From assembly GCF_011386835.1 (NCBI RefSeq), contig NC_088792.1, forward strand, positions 110,890,421-110,954,420: a stretch of 64,000 nucleotides of DNA. The letters run 5' to 3'. This DNA comes from Chrysemys picta bellii. Its lineage: Eukaryota > Chordata > Testudines > Emydidae. Of this stretch, positions 1 to 11,539 are shown piece by piece (the stretch's first letter is position 1; each line of letters opens with the position of its first letter). Below the pieces are notes generated by a model that was not told where the DNA came from, did not search any database, and worked only from the letters and a program-made list of their open reading frames with translations. The translations under genes and the position numbers were made by a program.

Positions 1-683
1 GGAGCTCAGTAGTTCATCTATTCCAGTCCCCTGCACTGAGGCAGGACTAAGTATCAACTAGAGACCATCCCTGACAGGTGTTTGACAAACATGTTCTTAA
101 AAAACTCCAACGACAGATTCTGCAACCTCCCTAGGTAATTTGTTCCAGTGCTTAACTACCTTTACAGTTAGGAAGTTTTCCTAATGCATAACCTAAATCT
201 CACTTGCAGCAATTTAATCCTATTATTTGATCTCCTGTCCTCAGTGGATGATGTGAACAATTTATCACCATCCACTTTATAACAACCTTTTACATACTTG
301 AAGACCGTTATCATGTCTCTCCTCAGTCTTCTCTTCTCCAGACTAAACAAACCCAATTTTTTCAATCTTTTCTCATAGGTCATGTTTTCTAGACCTTTAT
401 TCATTTTTGTTGCTCTTCTCTGAACTGTCTCCAATTTGTCCACATCTTTCCCAAAGCATAGTGCCCAGAACTGGACTCAGTACTCCACCTGAGGCCTGAT
501 CAGTGCTGAGAAGAGCGGAAGAATTACTTCTCGTGTCTTGCTAATAACACTCCCACTAATATATCCCAGAATGATGTTTGCTTTTTTTGCAACTCTATTA
601 CATTGTTGGCTCATATTTACTTTGTGATCCACTGTGACTCCCAGATTCTTTTCCTCAGTACTTCTCCCCAGGCAGTCATAGTA
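1..683 (-). mobile_element. CR1 LINE, 3' part of ORF2 and 3' UTR (antisense, cut by window edge)
   Basis: Read on the minus strand this is the end of a CR1 ORF2. The minus-strand frame at 168-443 gives the C-terminal signature VQRRATKM, then LENMTYEKRLKKLGLFSLEKRR, which in CR1 follows the reverse transcriptase domain. The bases near position 1 (gcactgaggcaggac) are close to the CR1 3' end, so only the terminal tail is lost off the window. Similarity ends near 683. The reading frame is broken upstream and the copy is dead. Family assignment is by motif; I am confident it is CR1 but not of the subfamily. Confidence 0.9.
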
Positions 684-3600
684 ATTTCATTCCCTTCAGT
701 ATACTGCCTACCTCAGAACTGACCTCACAAGCTGAAAACCTCATATCATGCTCAAACCTCCACGTGCATTTCTAAAATATGCAGCCATATTAACAGCAAG
801 GTGAATTTCAATAACAAGGCAAAAGCACCTATTTAAACAAAACTATTTCATTCTGCTCCATTACACAAACACACCATGTTATTATGCATGAGATGTTTGG
901 CTGATTATCATCTAGTGCAAGAAGAGACTACCATATGGCCACAATGTATACAAAAGCATGCAGCATTCTCCCCAATACTTAAATGATGGGTTCCCGATAT
1001 ATTAAATGCCCATTATCTTCCCTCATTCAAAAAAATGCTGTTGCAAAAGATGACTCATTTTTGTGCAGACTAAGTGAATAAGCTTGTAAATTGTTGTTTT
1101 TCAAAAGCTGGAACTAGTTCCAACTCTGTGTATGCATGACTTATTCCTTCACTGCTAAATTATGACAATATTTGTATGTAAAGTACAGCTATACTCATTA
1201 GAGTCTAATAGTCTGATGTGGAAAAGCTTTCAGGAACAAGGTATTATTTAGTCTGAGCTGGCAAGAATGTGTCATTTTTACGATAGAAAATACCATGAAG
1301 TTAGTCTAAGATTGCATCCTGTATGTTTCAATGCATTCTTGCTCTGCGTTTGAATAAACGATATGGGGATTTACCATAAACAAACAGGTCTTTAATATGT
1401 TTTGTACTTTAAAGATTTTGTTCACTCTACTCAGCAGAAGGCACAATAGCTGGGGGATAGTTCTTTCCTCTTGAAATTAATATGAGATACTGTAAAACTT
1501 GGATTAGGATGCATATTTCTAACTTCATTACTTTTCAGATCTGTTTGGGCCTCTCTCTAATAGGGAGAAGTAGTACTAATAAAAAGGGTGAGAAGAGGAG
1601 CCACTCTGCAGTGGGGACTTCAACCTACACAGTTGCTGATCATCATCTTCACATACTGAGCACCCTCAACAACTCCTACTGACTTTCACTGGAAGATGAG
1701 GGCTTTCACACATCACAGTAAAGTGTCTCTGAGGGGATGTTCAGCACCTCTCAACATTAGGTCCTTTGTTAACTGTAATACTGTAAAAAAGCCTGCAGAC
1801 AAAACCCAGAGCATCCACACTTCAGATGTTTGGGCCCATACAACCAGAGATCAAATACAATAGATGCTAAGATACTGCCAAAGCAGAGTTGTATGAAATG
1901 TTAGCCATCAAATTGAAAGAACAAATATTTTAAGTGTGCCCCTTTTTCATATAATCAATTAGGATTCTATGAAAATGGAGCAGTATGTATAAGATTTTCC
2001 CTGCACAAAAATAAATAAAGAAATATCCCTGGTTGACTGAGGGTCAGCAGTTTGCTCTGAGCCAGGTAGAGCAGTGAGATTTCTGTCTGCTAAGAATGCC
2101 ATGATAATATGCCCTTTCCACACTATATAATTAGTATTAGCCATACTGGTTTGAAAATCCACAGGTCTGCAAGTGTGATTACTTCCAATTTTACAAAAGG
2201 AGAACACAGGCAGACCATGGTCTGAGAAAGATCAGAGATATCTGGAAACATCAAGCTTAATACCCTAACATATGCAACATAGAAATCAGTTATTTATTCC
2301 TCTATTTGCCATTATTTTAAATTACCTAAACCAAATGATAGAAATACTACATCCAAAGGGCAATGGAGAATCTGTTCCATGGTGCCTGTGTCACTATTAC
2401 AGACCTAATGTCTCCATTATATGATCAAGATCTAAATCATAAATGAAACCAGCATGTGTTTACATCACTGCCTTGTTTAATCTTCCCTTCCATACTCAGC
2501 CGCAGAAGTGACTGCTATTTATTGTCATATTTAAACCTCCTGATTTAAGCAGCTAGGTAAGTGGATGAATTTCAGTCAGTTTGTGGCCTGCACTTATATA
2601 TTTACAACATAACCCTGTTAAATCCTCCTAGCTACCCATGTTCTTTACAGATTTATATTTGAAAAACAGCACCCTAACAAAGATCACTCAGTATTTTTGT
2701 TTTACTGAAGCATCCGAAAAATTCCACATACAGAAAATGGTCCTGAAGAAGTAGCAGCAGAGGTTATTGTTGTATATACAGAAGAGAGACATGTCTCCAA
2801 AAGAGCCATTGTGACCAAGGGCCAACAGCCAGATGTGAAAATCGAAGCCTAGTAACTATACTATTGTTTCTTCAATACTGTCATGCACACAATAGACTGT
2901 TTGCTGCTTTAATTGCTTTGAAAAGCTCCGGTAATATCATCAGGAAAAAATACAAAATAATTTGTTACCTGACATCATGGAGCTTCTGTCAGTTTTCAGA
3001 AGCCCCCTTGGTCCATATGTGAGAACAGAAATGAGTTTCCTTCCCAACATTTAAGTCTATCATACTTCCCAGTTTTCTACTATGCATGCAGTCTCATCAT
3101 TTCTCAGCATCCCAGCTGCAAGTGAGCTCATGATATTTCCCCAGCTTCATGTGGAATTTACTGTCATTCATAAAGTAAGCTTAAACTGGCATCTCATAGC
3201 CTAGTGCCATACATTACTCAGGGATGTCTTTTTTGGTATTTTTTCCTGCCAGGGCCTGATGCAAATCTCACTGAAGTAAATGCAAGTTTTTCCATTAATT
3301 TCAATGAGCTTTGGACTAGGTCCTAAACCAGCAGCTCTAACATATGCAGGATGCTGCTGCAGCAGCTGCCACTGGCAAGAGTAGTAGGAAAATCAGAAGA
3401 GGAAGAGAAGTGGGGACATGCCACAAAATTCATCAGCCACTTTGATTTAGATTTAGATTTTTAAGAAATTTCTTAGTAACCGAGATGACTGTATGTCAGC
3501 AGGATATGTCACAACCTTGATGTCCTCTACTCTCCCCCAAATCATTAATAAATATGCAGAACATCCTCTGTTCCCATACCAGCCTATGTAACTCAACTGC

Positions 3601-3769
3601 TTTTTTACTTTAGATCCCTTTTTGTCCACCCAGCTTTGCTCTCCCTCCAGCTCTCCTGAGCCTGTCAGTCTATTATCATTATTAATAGTTCTTTGTCTAT
3701 TTCTCAACATCAGCCAGTCACCATCCAGACCCAGTATAATAGGCGAGAGCAGGCTAAGCCTCCCCCGGC
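684..3769. other. AT-rich sequence without recognised gene
   Basis: No coding sequence can be supported. Frames here are short and show no conserved motif. Around 1,645-1,750 there is a diverged inverted-repeat-like stretch (gagcaccctcaac ... cagcacctctcaac) that resembles a widespread amniote repeat. Around 3,290-3,330 there is a short motif (tttcaatgagctttgg ... ggtcctaaac) that recurs at about 63,775-63,805. Confidence 0.6.
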
Positions 3770-3819
3770 ATAGCTACGCTGCCGGCTGCAGATCCCGGGA
3801 AGTTTTTGCTTATTATGCA

Positions 3820-3962
3820 CCATGCAGGTTCTGGGATGGCTAAGGAGGCAGTATGTGTTACGCAGCTTCCTGGGTTCATCAGTAATTTCCCGGAGATTAC
3901 TGATGAACCCAGGAAGCTGAGTAGCACATGCCGCCTCCTCAGCCACCCCAGAACCTCCATGG
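3820..3962. repeat. Imperfect inverted repeat, 67-bp arms
   Basis: Left arm 3,820-3,886 and right arm 3,896-3,962 are complementary, with a 9-nt loop (ttcccggag). The inner 24 bp nearest the loop are perfect; the outer part has several mismatches. Similarity may continue outward into the GC-rich sequence on both sides (about 3,770 to 4,010), which suggests the core of a foldback MITE. The long minus-strand frames over this region are a by-product of GC-rich DNA and are not genes. Confidence 0.8.
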
Positions 3963-5059
3963 GGCATATAAAAAGCTGAAGGTCTTCTGGAAGAGACAGG
4001 AGTTTTCCCCATGGAGCGGCATGGGGTCTCAGGAGGGGAAGTGCAGCGTGGCTGGGGGGGGGGGGCCTCCGGCTGGCCCAGGGCTCCTCCAGCAGCGGGG
4101 GAAGGCGGGGGGGGAGGGACTTGGACAGAACGGGTGGGGTGGCTAGCCTCCCCAAAGTGGGGCTCCACCCACCACCACCCATGCCTGGAATGCTGTGCAA
4201 TCTATGGCTCTGACCACAGAAGTAAATGGAAGCTATGATGCTGGCTTCAACTGGCACAGAATCAAGTTCAATCTTAGTAGGAGTGGTGCTTCAGTGCAGT
4301 CACTGGGTTATGTCTAAGTTAAGTGTTTTTGCAAAGTTTAAGTTCATTTTAAAAGTTCATAGGATTTGAATTCGACACAGCTGTTGAAGAGAGAGATAAG
4401 AGTGGAACCCTCTCAAACTAGTACTAAATCAGGAGCTGGCATATCGTAAAATAACAGCAATCAACCCTAATTAAGCTCTGCTGAAACATGAAAGTCCTCA
4501 AAAGTTATTTGACAGTTTTTGATTGTTTGTTTGTTTGTGTTTTTAAGATTGGTTTCGTTTCCCAACAGGGAGTCTGCTTGCCACAGAAATATGCCCCCAG
4601 TGAAGGTCAGATTGTTGAAGAAAAACTGTACTGGCATCTTATGTTTAAAATATGTAAAAAGTCATCTTTGGGGCTAAAGATAGCCAGCAACAAGAGCTGG
4701 AATAGATCCAGCACATCCAAAGACATTAAATTCCTTCCTGGCACTAAAAAAGTTCTTGTCATATTTTCAGAATTAAAACAGCCTACTAGGGATGTTTTGG
4801 CTCTGTTGGCCTTTTTCTCCTCAATCAGATTAGCCTCTCTCAGCCATATAAGGTCAATCTAGTTCCCCTTTCCTTCCAAACCCCAAAGCTACCTCCCTCT
4901 CTGTGGTGGTTCTCAAGGATTCAGACAAGCACAGCATGAGGACCTAATCTGATTTTTCTCTTTAATATCCACCTATCTACCGATATGGATCTCAGCACTA
5001 TAGAATCTGAGTGTCTCTCAATCATTAATCACAACACCCATGTGGGGTAAGGAAGTACG
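3963..5059. other. No recognised gene; GC-rich patch then AT-rich DNA
   Basis: 4,040-4,120 is rich in G with runs of 8-9 Gs and probably belongs to the foldback element to its left. The rest is AT-rich and carries no motif that I recognise. Confidence 0.5.
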
Positions 5060-5150
5060 ACCCCCATTTTACAGATGGGGACTGAAGCACAAGGCAAATT
5101 AAGTGAGTTGTCCAATGATATATTGATGGGCTGAATATGAAGACAAAGGG
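5060..5150 (-). mobile_element. MIR/CORE-SINE fragment
   Basis: The plus strand reads cattttacagatgggg, then actgaagcacaaggcaaatt and agttgtccaatg. That is the reverse complement of the conserved core of MIR-type SINEs (ttgggcaagtcac ... cctcatctgtaaaatg). It is old and diverged, and lies just outside the left end of the MITE at 5,169. Confidence 0.6.
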
Positions 5151-5168
5151 GTTGCACAAATGTCACTA

Positions 5169-5910
5169 AGGGCATGGCTACACTTGCAGATGTAGAGCGC
5201 TTTGAGTTAAAGCAGCCTTCGTAGAGCGCAGTAGGGAAAGCTGTAGTCTGTCCACACTGACCGCTGCAAGCGCACTGGCGTGGCCACGTTAGAAGCTCTT
5301 GCATCGGCCACAGAGAGCAGTACATTGTGGTAGATATCCCAGGATGCAAGTGGCTGCAACGTGCTTTTCAAATGGGGGGTGGGTGGAGAGGAGTGTGACA
5401 GGGAGTGTGTTGTGTGTATGTGGGGAGGGGAGAGAGAGTGGACTTTTTGGGGGGCTGAGAGCATGTCAGCATGCTGTCTTGTAAGTTCAGACAGCAGCAG
5501 ACCTTCCCCCTCCCTCACCTCTCTCTCTCACACACAGCATTCCACAGTAATGGTTGCTTTGTCTGAGTAGATAAGCATGCAGGCTGTCAAACTGAGCTTT
5601 CAAAGGGCATATCGGCATGCCTGCAGTGATTCCAAAACAATGACAAGAGTGGCCACTTGACTTAAGGGGATTATGCGATGTTTCCGGAGGCTGATCAGAG
5701 CACAGTAATGCAACACCTCATTCACACTGATGCCCAGGCGTTTCAGCCAATGCGCACCAAGCGTTAATCTTCTCTCTGAGGTGGAGTATCAGGATCACTC
5801 TAGCCCTGGAGAGAGAGTGCTCTAAGTGCCTTGCCAGTGTGGACAGGTAGTGAGCTAGGGTGCCCGGGGCTGCTTTAATGTGCTCTAACTCACAAGTGTA
5901 GCCAAGCCCT
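5169..5910. mobile_element. TA-flanked MITE A (742 bp)
   Basis: The ends are inverted repeats. The left end reads agggcatggctacacttg and the right end is the reverse complement of agggcttggctacacttg. Similarity continues inward for about 45 bp (agagc ... aaagcagcc). A TA dinucleotide lies on each side (5,167-5,168 and 5,911-5,912), as expected for a Tc1/mariner-type target duplication. There is no transposase frame, so it is non-autonomous. The right-hand TA is also the left-hand TA of the next element. Confidence 0.75.
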
Positions 5911-5912
5911 TA

Positions 5913-6212
5913 GAGTATATCTACACGTTAAACTGGGAGTTACATCTCCAATTTAAGGAAACATACCCTGCTAGCTCTGATCAAATTAGCATGCTTAAGA
6001 CAGGGTGTGGCTACAATGGTGTGAGCAGTGGGAGGAACTAGCCCCTCTGAACATGAGCCTAGTGTCTTGGATGGGCATGTACTTGGCATGGCTAGCCATT
6101 CCCACCACTGAAACTACACTCTATTTTTAGCAAGCTAGCTTGATCAAAGCTAACACAGATATGTTTCCTCAAGCTGCAGTTTACATCTCCAGGTTGAACT
6201 GTAGACATACCC
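5913..6212. mobile_element. TA-flanked MITE B (300 bp), abutting MITE A
   Basis: Terminal inverted repeats: left gagtatatctacacgttaaa, right reverse complement gggtatgtctacagttcaac. Similarity runs about 55 bp inward (gagttacatctcc, ggaaacata). It is flanked by TA at 5,911-5,912 and 6,213-6,214. The ends match the family of the element at 52,593-52,865 (gggtatgtctacac). No coding capacity. Confidence 0.75.
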
Positions 6213-6774
6213 TAAGGAAGGACATACTAAAGCTTACACAGATAAAAAATAAGATCAGAACCTCTATTACTAGTGATAACGCAGGAGATGGAAAGAAACC
6301 GGGTTGAGGTTCCAGGGCTGGTACTTAGAAAAAAAATCTCTTAACCTGCAAGCAGAACAAATCTGATATTGAATTGCTAGAAAGAAAAATAATAACTTAT
6401 CAATTTCGTATTATAAAGTCATTTTCAGGGTAGAATCATACAATAATGGGTACAGAATGAATTGTAAAGGACACTCTTTGCTCTATTGAAACTTGTGTGG
6501 GAAAGGTCCCAATTTTTTTAATGGACTGAAAGAAAACCTCAAATCTGAATACCTCCAAACTTACAGAATGTTTGTTACTAAAAGAAAAAATTACTACTCA
6601 GTTCCTTTTCAATCCATAATTATATTAAATGGACACATTTGGCCCAAGACTCCTCCAAGACCAAAACCCTCACATGCTCAGTATTGTACAAACACTGATG
6701 AATTCCTGTCCTTTAAATGGGGGAGGCCGCATACCTGAGTACCTTCAGGGTAGCAGAGTTCAAACTGCTGACCA
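6213..6774. other. No gene seen
   Basis: AT-rich sequence between two MITEs. The frame at 6,493-6,738 has no recognisable motif. Confidence 0.5.
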
Positions 6775-7028
6775 GAGCACTCATAATAGGCCTTGTGGGA
6801 CACCTCCTGGAGGACAATTAGGGTGACATAATCAAGTGCAGTGTCTACAGTGATGCTGCATCACACTAAATACATCGCAAAAAGCCCTATGACTCTTGTC
6901 GAGGTGGTTTTATTATGTAGCAGGGGATTACATTGGAAGGAGGAGCATTTGAGTGTGTACACCGCCACTGTGTTGTCGACAAAAGGTGACTTTTGTCCAC
7001 AGAACTGTGTAGTGTAGACAAGGCCTTG
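6775..7028. mobile_element. Diverged MITE
   Basis: A left part with ggccttgtgggacacctcc, aattagggtgacataa and cagtgtctacagtg pairs with a right end tgtagtgtagacaaggcc. Terminal complementarity (ggcctt ... aaggcc and the gtctaca / tgtagac pair) and the frequent gtgtagac motif are typical of turtle foldback elements. Boundaries are approximate and I did not see a clean target duplication. Confidence 0.5.
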
Positions 7029-9911
7029 GTTTGTAGTTTGCTACAACAGCAGGTAAGACTCTGGTACTCAATAAGGGCTAGATCAAGCAATTTTCAAACT
7101 GCTCATGTAGAAGACTGCTGCCCCAGAGGAAGCATTGGGAGAGAGACTGTGCTTTAGTAGACCTGATCACTCTCATGGGGGGAATCTATCTGCACCATTC
7201 ATTAGGATGGCCCAGATTTCTGGCTGTATTGCACCAGCCCAACACCAGGGGCCAGTGGGGAGGGACCAGGGCCATGGCCCCACTTCCTACCTCACTCATG
7301 TCGGGCAGTTTGCTCACTGTGCGCAAGATGGGCTGAGCAGTTCCTGTTCATAGGGGCAGCTATTGAAATTGACCTTTGCACAGGCCATGCAGTGAGTAGG
7401 AATTTTCTTGCATCCTCATACTCCCTGTGCAGCTGCACAAATACTGATCACAGTCTGATGCTTAAGGCCTTTTTTTGCTGAATGTTAATTAACTAAACCT
7501 AGGCAGTTTCCCTCTGTTTCAACAAAGATCACCAAAGATGTTACTTTTCATGTTGCTTACAACTGGAGAGGGCTGTATCTATTGATCTGGGAACATTCCG
7601 AGGCTTTTTGTCAGAAACACTTTCAATTAGCCCTTGTTCATAGCTTCAGTTCAGCAAGGAAGGCCAATATACAGTACTGTGGAAAGTAATAGTGGATTCC
7701 CAACTGAATAGGTCTGTACATTCCATATCTTAAATTTGTATACATTACTAGCTACAGAGTATCATTTCTAGGGACCCAGTTATTTGGTGCCTATTTTCTT
7801 CTACAAGCAAAAAAAGAATCAGCAGCAAATCCTTCTAAGGATTTCTACAAGTCTCCATAGTTAATGCCATTACACAGAGAAATCTGTAGTAGTTGACTCT
7901 ATGTAACTGACAAGTATTAAAATGCTGACAAAAATGACACCAAATTCCCATATCTATCTACAGATGAGTTGGAATTAAGACTGTGAAGCTGTGATATTTA
8001 AGAACTATTTCTCTAGAAAGCATTACTCTTGGGAGTGATTTAATTGCATCAGCTACTCAGTATTTTTAAAGTGAAAAATAAAATTACATTACCATATCTT
8101 ACAGCATTACAAACACTTTTTAAACTGTACAAGCAACAGTTACATACAAATGAAAAGATGAGCCTATATAACAACACATACATTACATTTTATTGTATAG
8201 ATAATGCCCCCTTGGAGAGCGCTCAGAGTATGAAATGCTTGAAGGGCTAAAAAGATTAGAAATAAAAGATGAAAATAAATGAGAACATGGAGCTTAGAAA
8301 AAAGAACTAGCGGAAGAAGAGTTCCACAGAGTGCAAATAGACTTGGAGGCAAATTTTGCAATCCTTAAGCCAAAATCCCATTGGCTTTAATGGGAGTTCT
8401 GCTGGAAAGGTCTGATCCTGAGAAGTGCTGAGTGCCTCTTGTGAGATACTCAGCATCCTCAACAGCAGTTGACCCATTTGAATAAGCAGTTCTCAGTCTA
8501 CTGAAGAAAATATTGAATGTGTGTGTGTCTTGAGGGTGAATGGGCAGATTTCTCACCGTCCCCTGTTGACAGCCACTTTTGATAATCTGGCTCGGAAAGT
8601 ATATCACTGCTTGAATATAGCACTATCCTGCAGACATAGCAGGCTTTACTACATTGACTACACAATACACATCTACATGCAGTGTTTTGGTTTTTTTTAT
8701 TTGCCCAGAAGATTAGTGCTAATTCTTCACACCTTCATTTTATACTCACTTATCACATCTTATTTGCAGAGTTTAGTCATTGGCTTTATATGTTATCATG
8801 CTGTAAGCTTTGAAAAAACAATGATCTCATTACCACCTACATTATATCATCACATTCACTTGTGTACTTTTCTTGGCTTTACTCAGAACTGTAATGTATG
8901 CTGAGACCACACTGCTTGGGTGGGTTTTTTTGCTGTTGTTTGCTTGTTTGTTTTTTATTTCCCCCAAGTCACTATTACTTTGGAAAAGACATACCATAAA
9001 ATGCAAACAGATTTGAATACAGTTATAACAATGTTTTGCAAGCAACCTGTTCTAACTTATCTACTTGTGTACATACCTTTGTGTAATGTCTCTTCAGGCA
9101 GCAGTAGGCCTCTGACAGATGGTGAGTCTGACATACAGTGCTGAGAGTAAAAGCTTAGCTTTGGCAAAGAGAAGAAAGGCAGAATTGAAGGGTGATGAAC
9201 TGGAATACAGTTGTCAACTCTGACTGGCATGTGACATCTTTTTCTGTCCTAAATTAACTGCCTCATTATTAGGGATCTCTGATAAATTGATTTGGAATTT
9301 ATTCCCCAGGGTATTCATCTTTGCATGGTGAGACGCACATTATCAAAGCTATCTGCTAACTTTTAATTTCAGTGTTTTATTTTAATATGCACGGCAGAGA
9401 ACAGTTGCATAGGAAACAAATTGAAATTTTAGAAATTCCATGGAGGCTGTTATAGACCAATTATAATAATTAAGTAGGACACTGGATTGCCCAATTTCTG
9501 TATGCTCCTATGGGGTCCCCAGCAATGCCCACATAGCATATCTAGAATTTGTCAATTTTTAAATATTGTTGAAAAAGCCACTGTAGACTGGTGGATCCAG
9601 TCACCAGCCTGGGACAAACAATCAGCCAAGCCCAGTTCAGTATGTAGCCATTACCTCAGAGTCCTGCATATTCTTCAGCACACACACACAAAAAGGAGGG
9701 GGAGACATGGAACAATAAATAGTCCAGTTCCCAACCTGTGTGGGGCCTTCTGGCCCCTGGCAGCTTGAAAGTTGCAGTCTTTCTGAGGACAGGGTGGTCC
9801 ACAAGGCCTGTTTGCCACTGAGTTATGAAGCCTTCTCATGCAGACACAGGAGAACATAATCCCAGCCATGTCCCAGGCCCCCTCATGAAGCTGAAGCCTT
9901 CCATGCTTCCC
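7029..9911. other. No gene seen
   Basis: AT-rich unique-looking sequence. Short simple repeats include (TG)n near 8,518-8,529 and (CA)n near 9,679-9,691. Around 8,375-8,480 there is a fragment of a common amniote repeat (ggctttaatgggagttc, gatcctgagaagtgctgag). No frame has protein-like conservation that I recognise. Confidence 0.5.
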
Positions 9912-9954
9912 ATTGGGTCAGATGATTAGCTAGCTGGGAATCATCTGACCCAAT
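9912..9954. repeat. Perfect 16-bp hairpin
   Basis: Arms 9,912-9,927 (attgggtcagatgatt) and 9,939-9,954 are perfect reverse complements around an 11-nt spacer. A related motif (gctgggtcaaatgactcc) follows at about 9,972-9,990, so it may be the centre of an old foldback element. Confidence 0.8.
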
Positions 9955-10349
9955 CACTTGATATTGTCCAGCTGGGTCAAATGACTCCCAGTGCCTTCTT
10001 GACAGGCTACTCTCCAGAACCAGGCTTCCCATCTGCCCTTGCTTTTAAAGGGGAAGCCTGCCCTGTTACACACCACCTTCCCCCCCAAGTGGCAGTAAAA
10101 TTTCCTGGCATGTCCCTTCAGAACTAGAGAAAAAGTACTTGCAGCAATAAAACATTTCCATATGTACCATGTTAATGTACCACACACTACAGAGGGAGGC
10201 TTTAATGAAATCAACATTTATCTCAGTTACAAATTTGACTTCACCAAAATATTTTCACTATTTCCCTAGTGTCTAGAGTCTACCACAGATACCTTCATAC
10301 TTTTAACTACCTACTTCTGAGGAACAGAAGTATCAGAATCCTATAAATG

Positions 10350-10442
10350 CAGGTAGGAAATCTAAGGCAGGGGTTAAGCGATTTGCCCCAGGCCATAGAG
10401 CTGGGACTAGAACCCACGGTTGCTGAGCCCCAAGTCTGCGGT
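10350..10442 (-). mobile_element. MIR/CORE-SINE fragment
   Basis: The plus strand carries ggggttaagcgatttgcccc, gccatagagctgggactaga and acccacggttgctgag. This matches the reverse complement of the MIR core and 5' region (the mammalian counterpart reads gaggttaagtaacttgccc). Diverged and short. Confidence 0.6.
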
Positions 10443-10671
10443 CAGTTTTAGAGTTTAGGTCATGCAACTATCTCTCGTGTAAGCAGGGATAAAGATAACA
10501 AAACTATAGAATGTAACAGTATCTTTAAGAGATACACACATATTTACAAGCTACATTTCTAATTCATTGCTTTGTCTCTTATGAAAAGTAATATGTTTCC
10601 TTTTTTTAAAATTCAGCTACCTTATATCTAAAATTAGCTAGACAATAATACAATAACAGTAATTACACTTA

Positions 10672-11006
10672 GAGTTGGGCAAATGTTTTTGGTTGAATAG
10701 GAATTTTGCTGAGAAATACAGTCTCAGAGCAACTGAATATATTCACAAATTTTGGTTGGATTTGGCAAGTAGTTTGGCAGAATAAAAAAATAAGGGAAAA
10801 TCATTGCAAAAAAGTCAAAATGGTTCAAAAATATCGTTTTAATGTTGTTTTGAAACTATGTTCAAAATTTTTCCTTTGACCCAAACAATTTTTTTCATTT
10901 CAAAAGAAAATATGGAAAAAATCAGTTTTGGTTCAAAATGAACTAATTTTTTTTCCTCATTTTTTAGTTCAGTCACTGATTGAAAACCCAGTTATTTGCT
11001 CAGCTC
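10672..11006. mobile_element. Foldback MITE with GAGYTGGGCAAA ends (copy 1, 335 bp)
   Basis: Left end gagttgggcaaat and right end atttgctcagctc form an inverted repeat, flanked on both sides by TA (10,670-10,671 and 11,007-11,008). The interior is very A/T-rich with alternating stretches of ttttgaaac, ttcaaaatt and ttttggttc. The same terminal motif appears at 44,749, 49,331-49,342 and 59,276-59,790. No coding potential. Confidence 0.75.
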
Positions 11007-11268
11007 TAATTACTCTTTAATTTCACTAAAGTAATAAGGCACTAACATTTTTGTGATGCTGTCTAAGAATTTATTACTACTGATTCATATAACCTATAGG
11101 TTAATTATATGATTGTATAATTTAATATTACCCTTTGGTTTCATAATTACTATATTGATTTTTAGAATTAAGGTTCAACCACTACATTAAAAATTCTCTA
11201 GGTCATGCAACATATATATATTGCAATCGCTTCTACATGGATAATCACATCAAGTGTGTTAGACAGTG

Positions 11269-11535
11269 GCCAGGTCTACACAACAGACCTATATTGGTAT
11301 AAATACATCACTCAGGGTGTGAAAAATCCACATCCCTGAGTGGCATAATCATACCAAGCTAGCCCCTGTTTAGACAGCGCTATGTCAACGGGAGAGCTTC
11401 TCCTGTTGATATAGATACCACCTCTCAGGGAAGTGGATTAACTACGCTGACTGGAGAAGCTCTCTCATCGGCATAGAAATGTCTTCATTTAAGCACTACA
11501 GTGGCGCAACTGCAGCATTTTAAGCGTACTGCCCT
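11269..11535. mobile_element. MITE with ggccaggtctacac end
   Basis: The sequence has the internal palindromic pair cactcagggtgtgaaaaatcc / ccctgag and a second pair around gggagagcttctcctgttga / agaagctctctcatcggcat, features of a common reptile foldback element. Left end near gccaggtctacac, right end near gtactgccc. Boundaries are approximate. Confidence 0.55.
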
Positions 11536-11539
11536 AAGT

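Noticed and set aside
3445..3463. Telomere-like gatttagattt repeat
   Set aside because: Only about three units of a TTTAGA-type word, not the vertebrate TTAGGG repeat; probably chance.
3710..4257. Overlapping minus-strand frames of 152 and 167 codons
   Set aside because: They run across a palindrome and G-runs, show low-complexity Pro/Ser composition and no motif.
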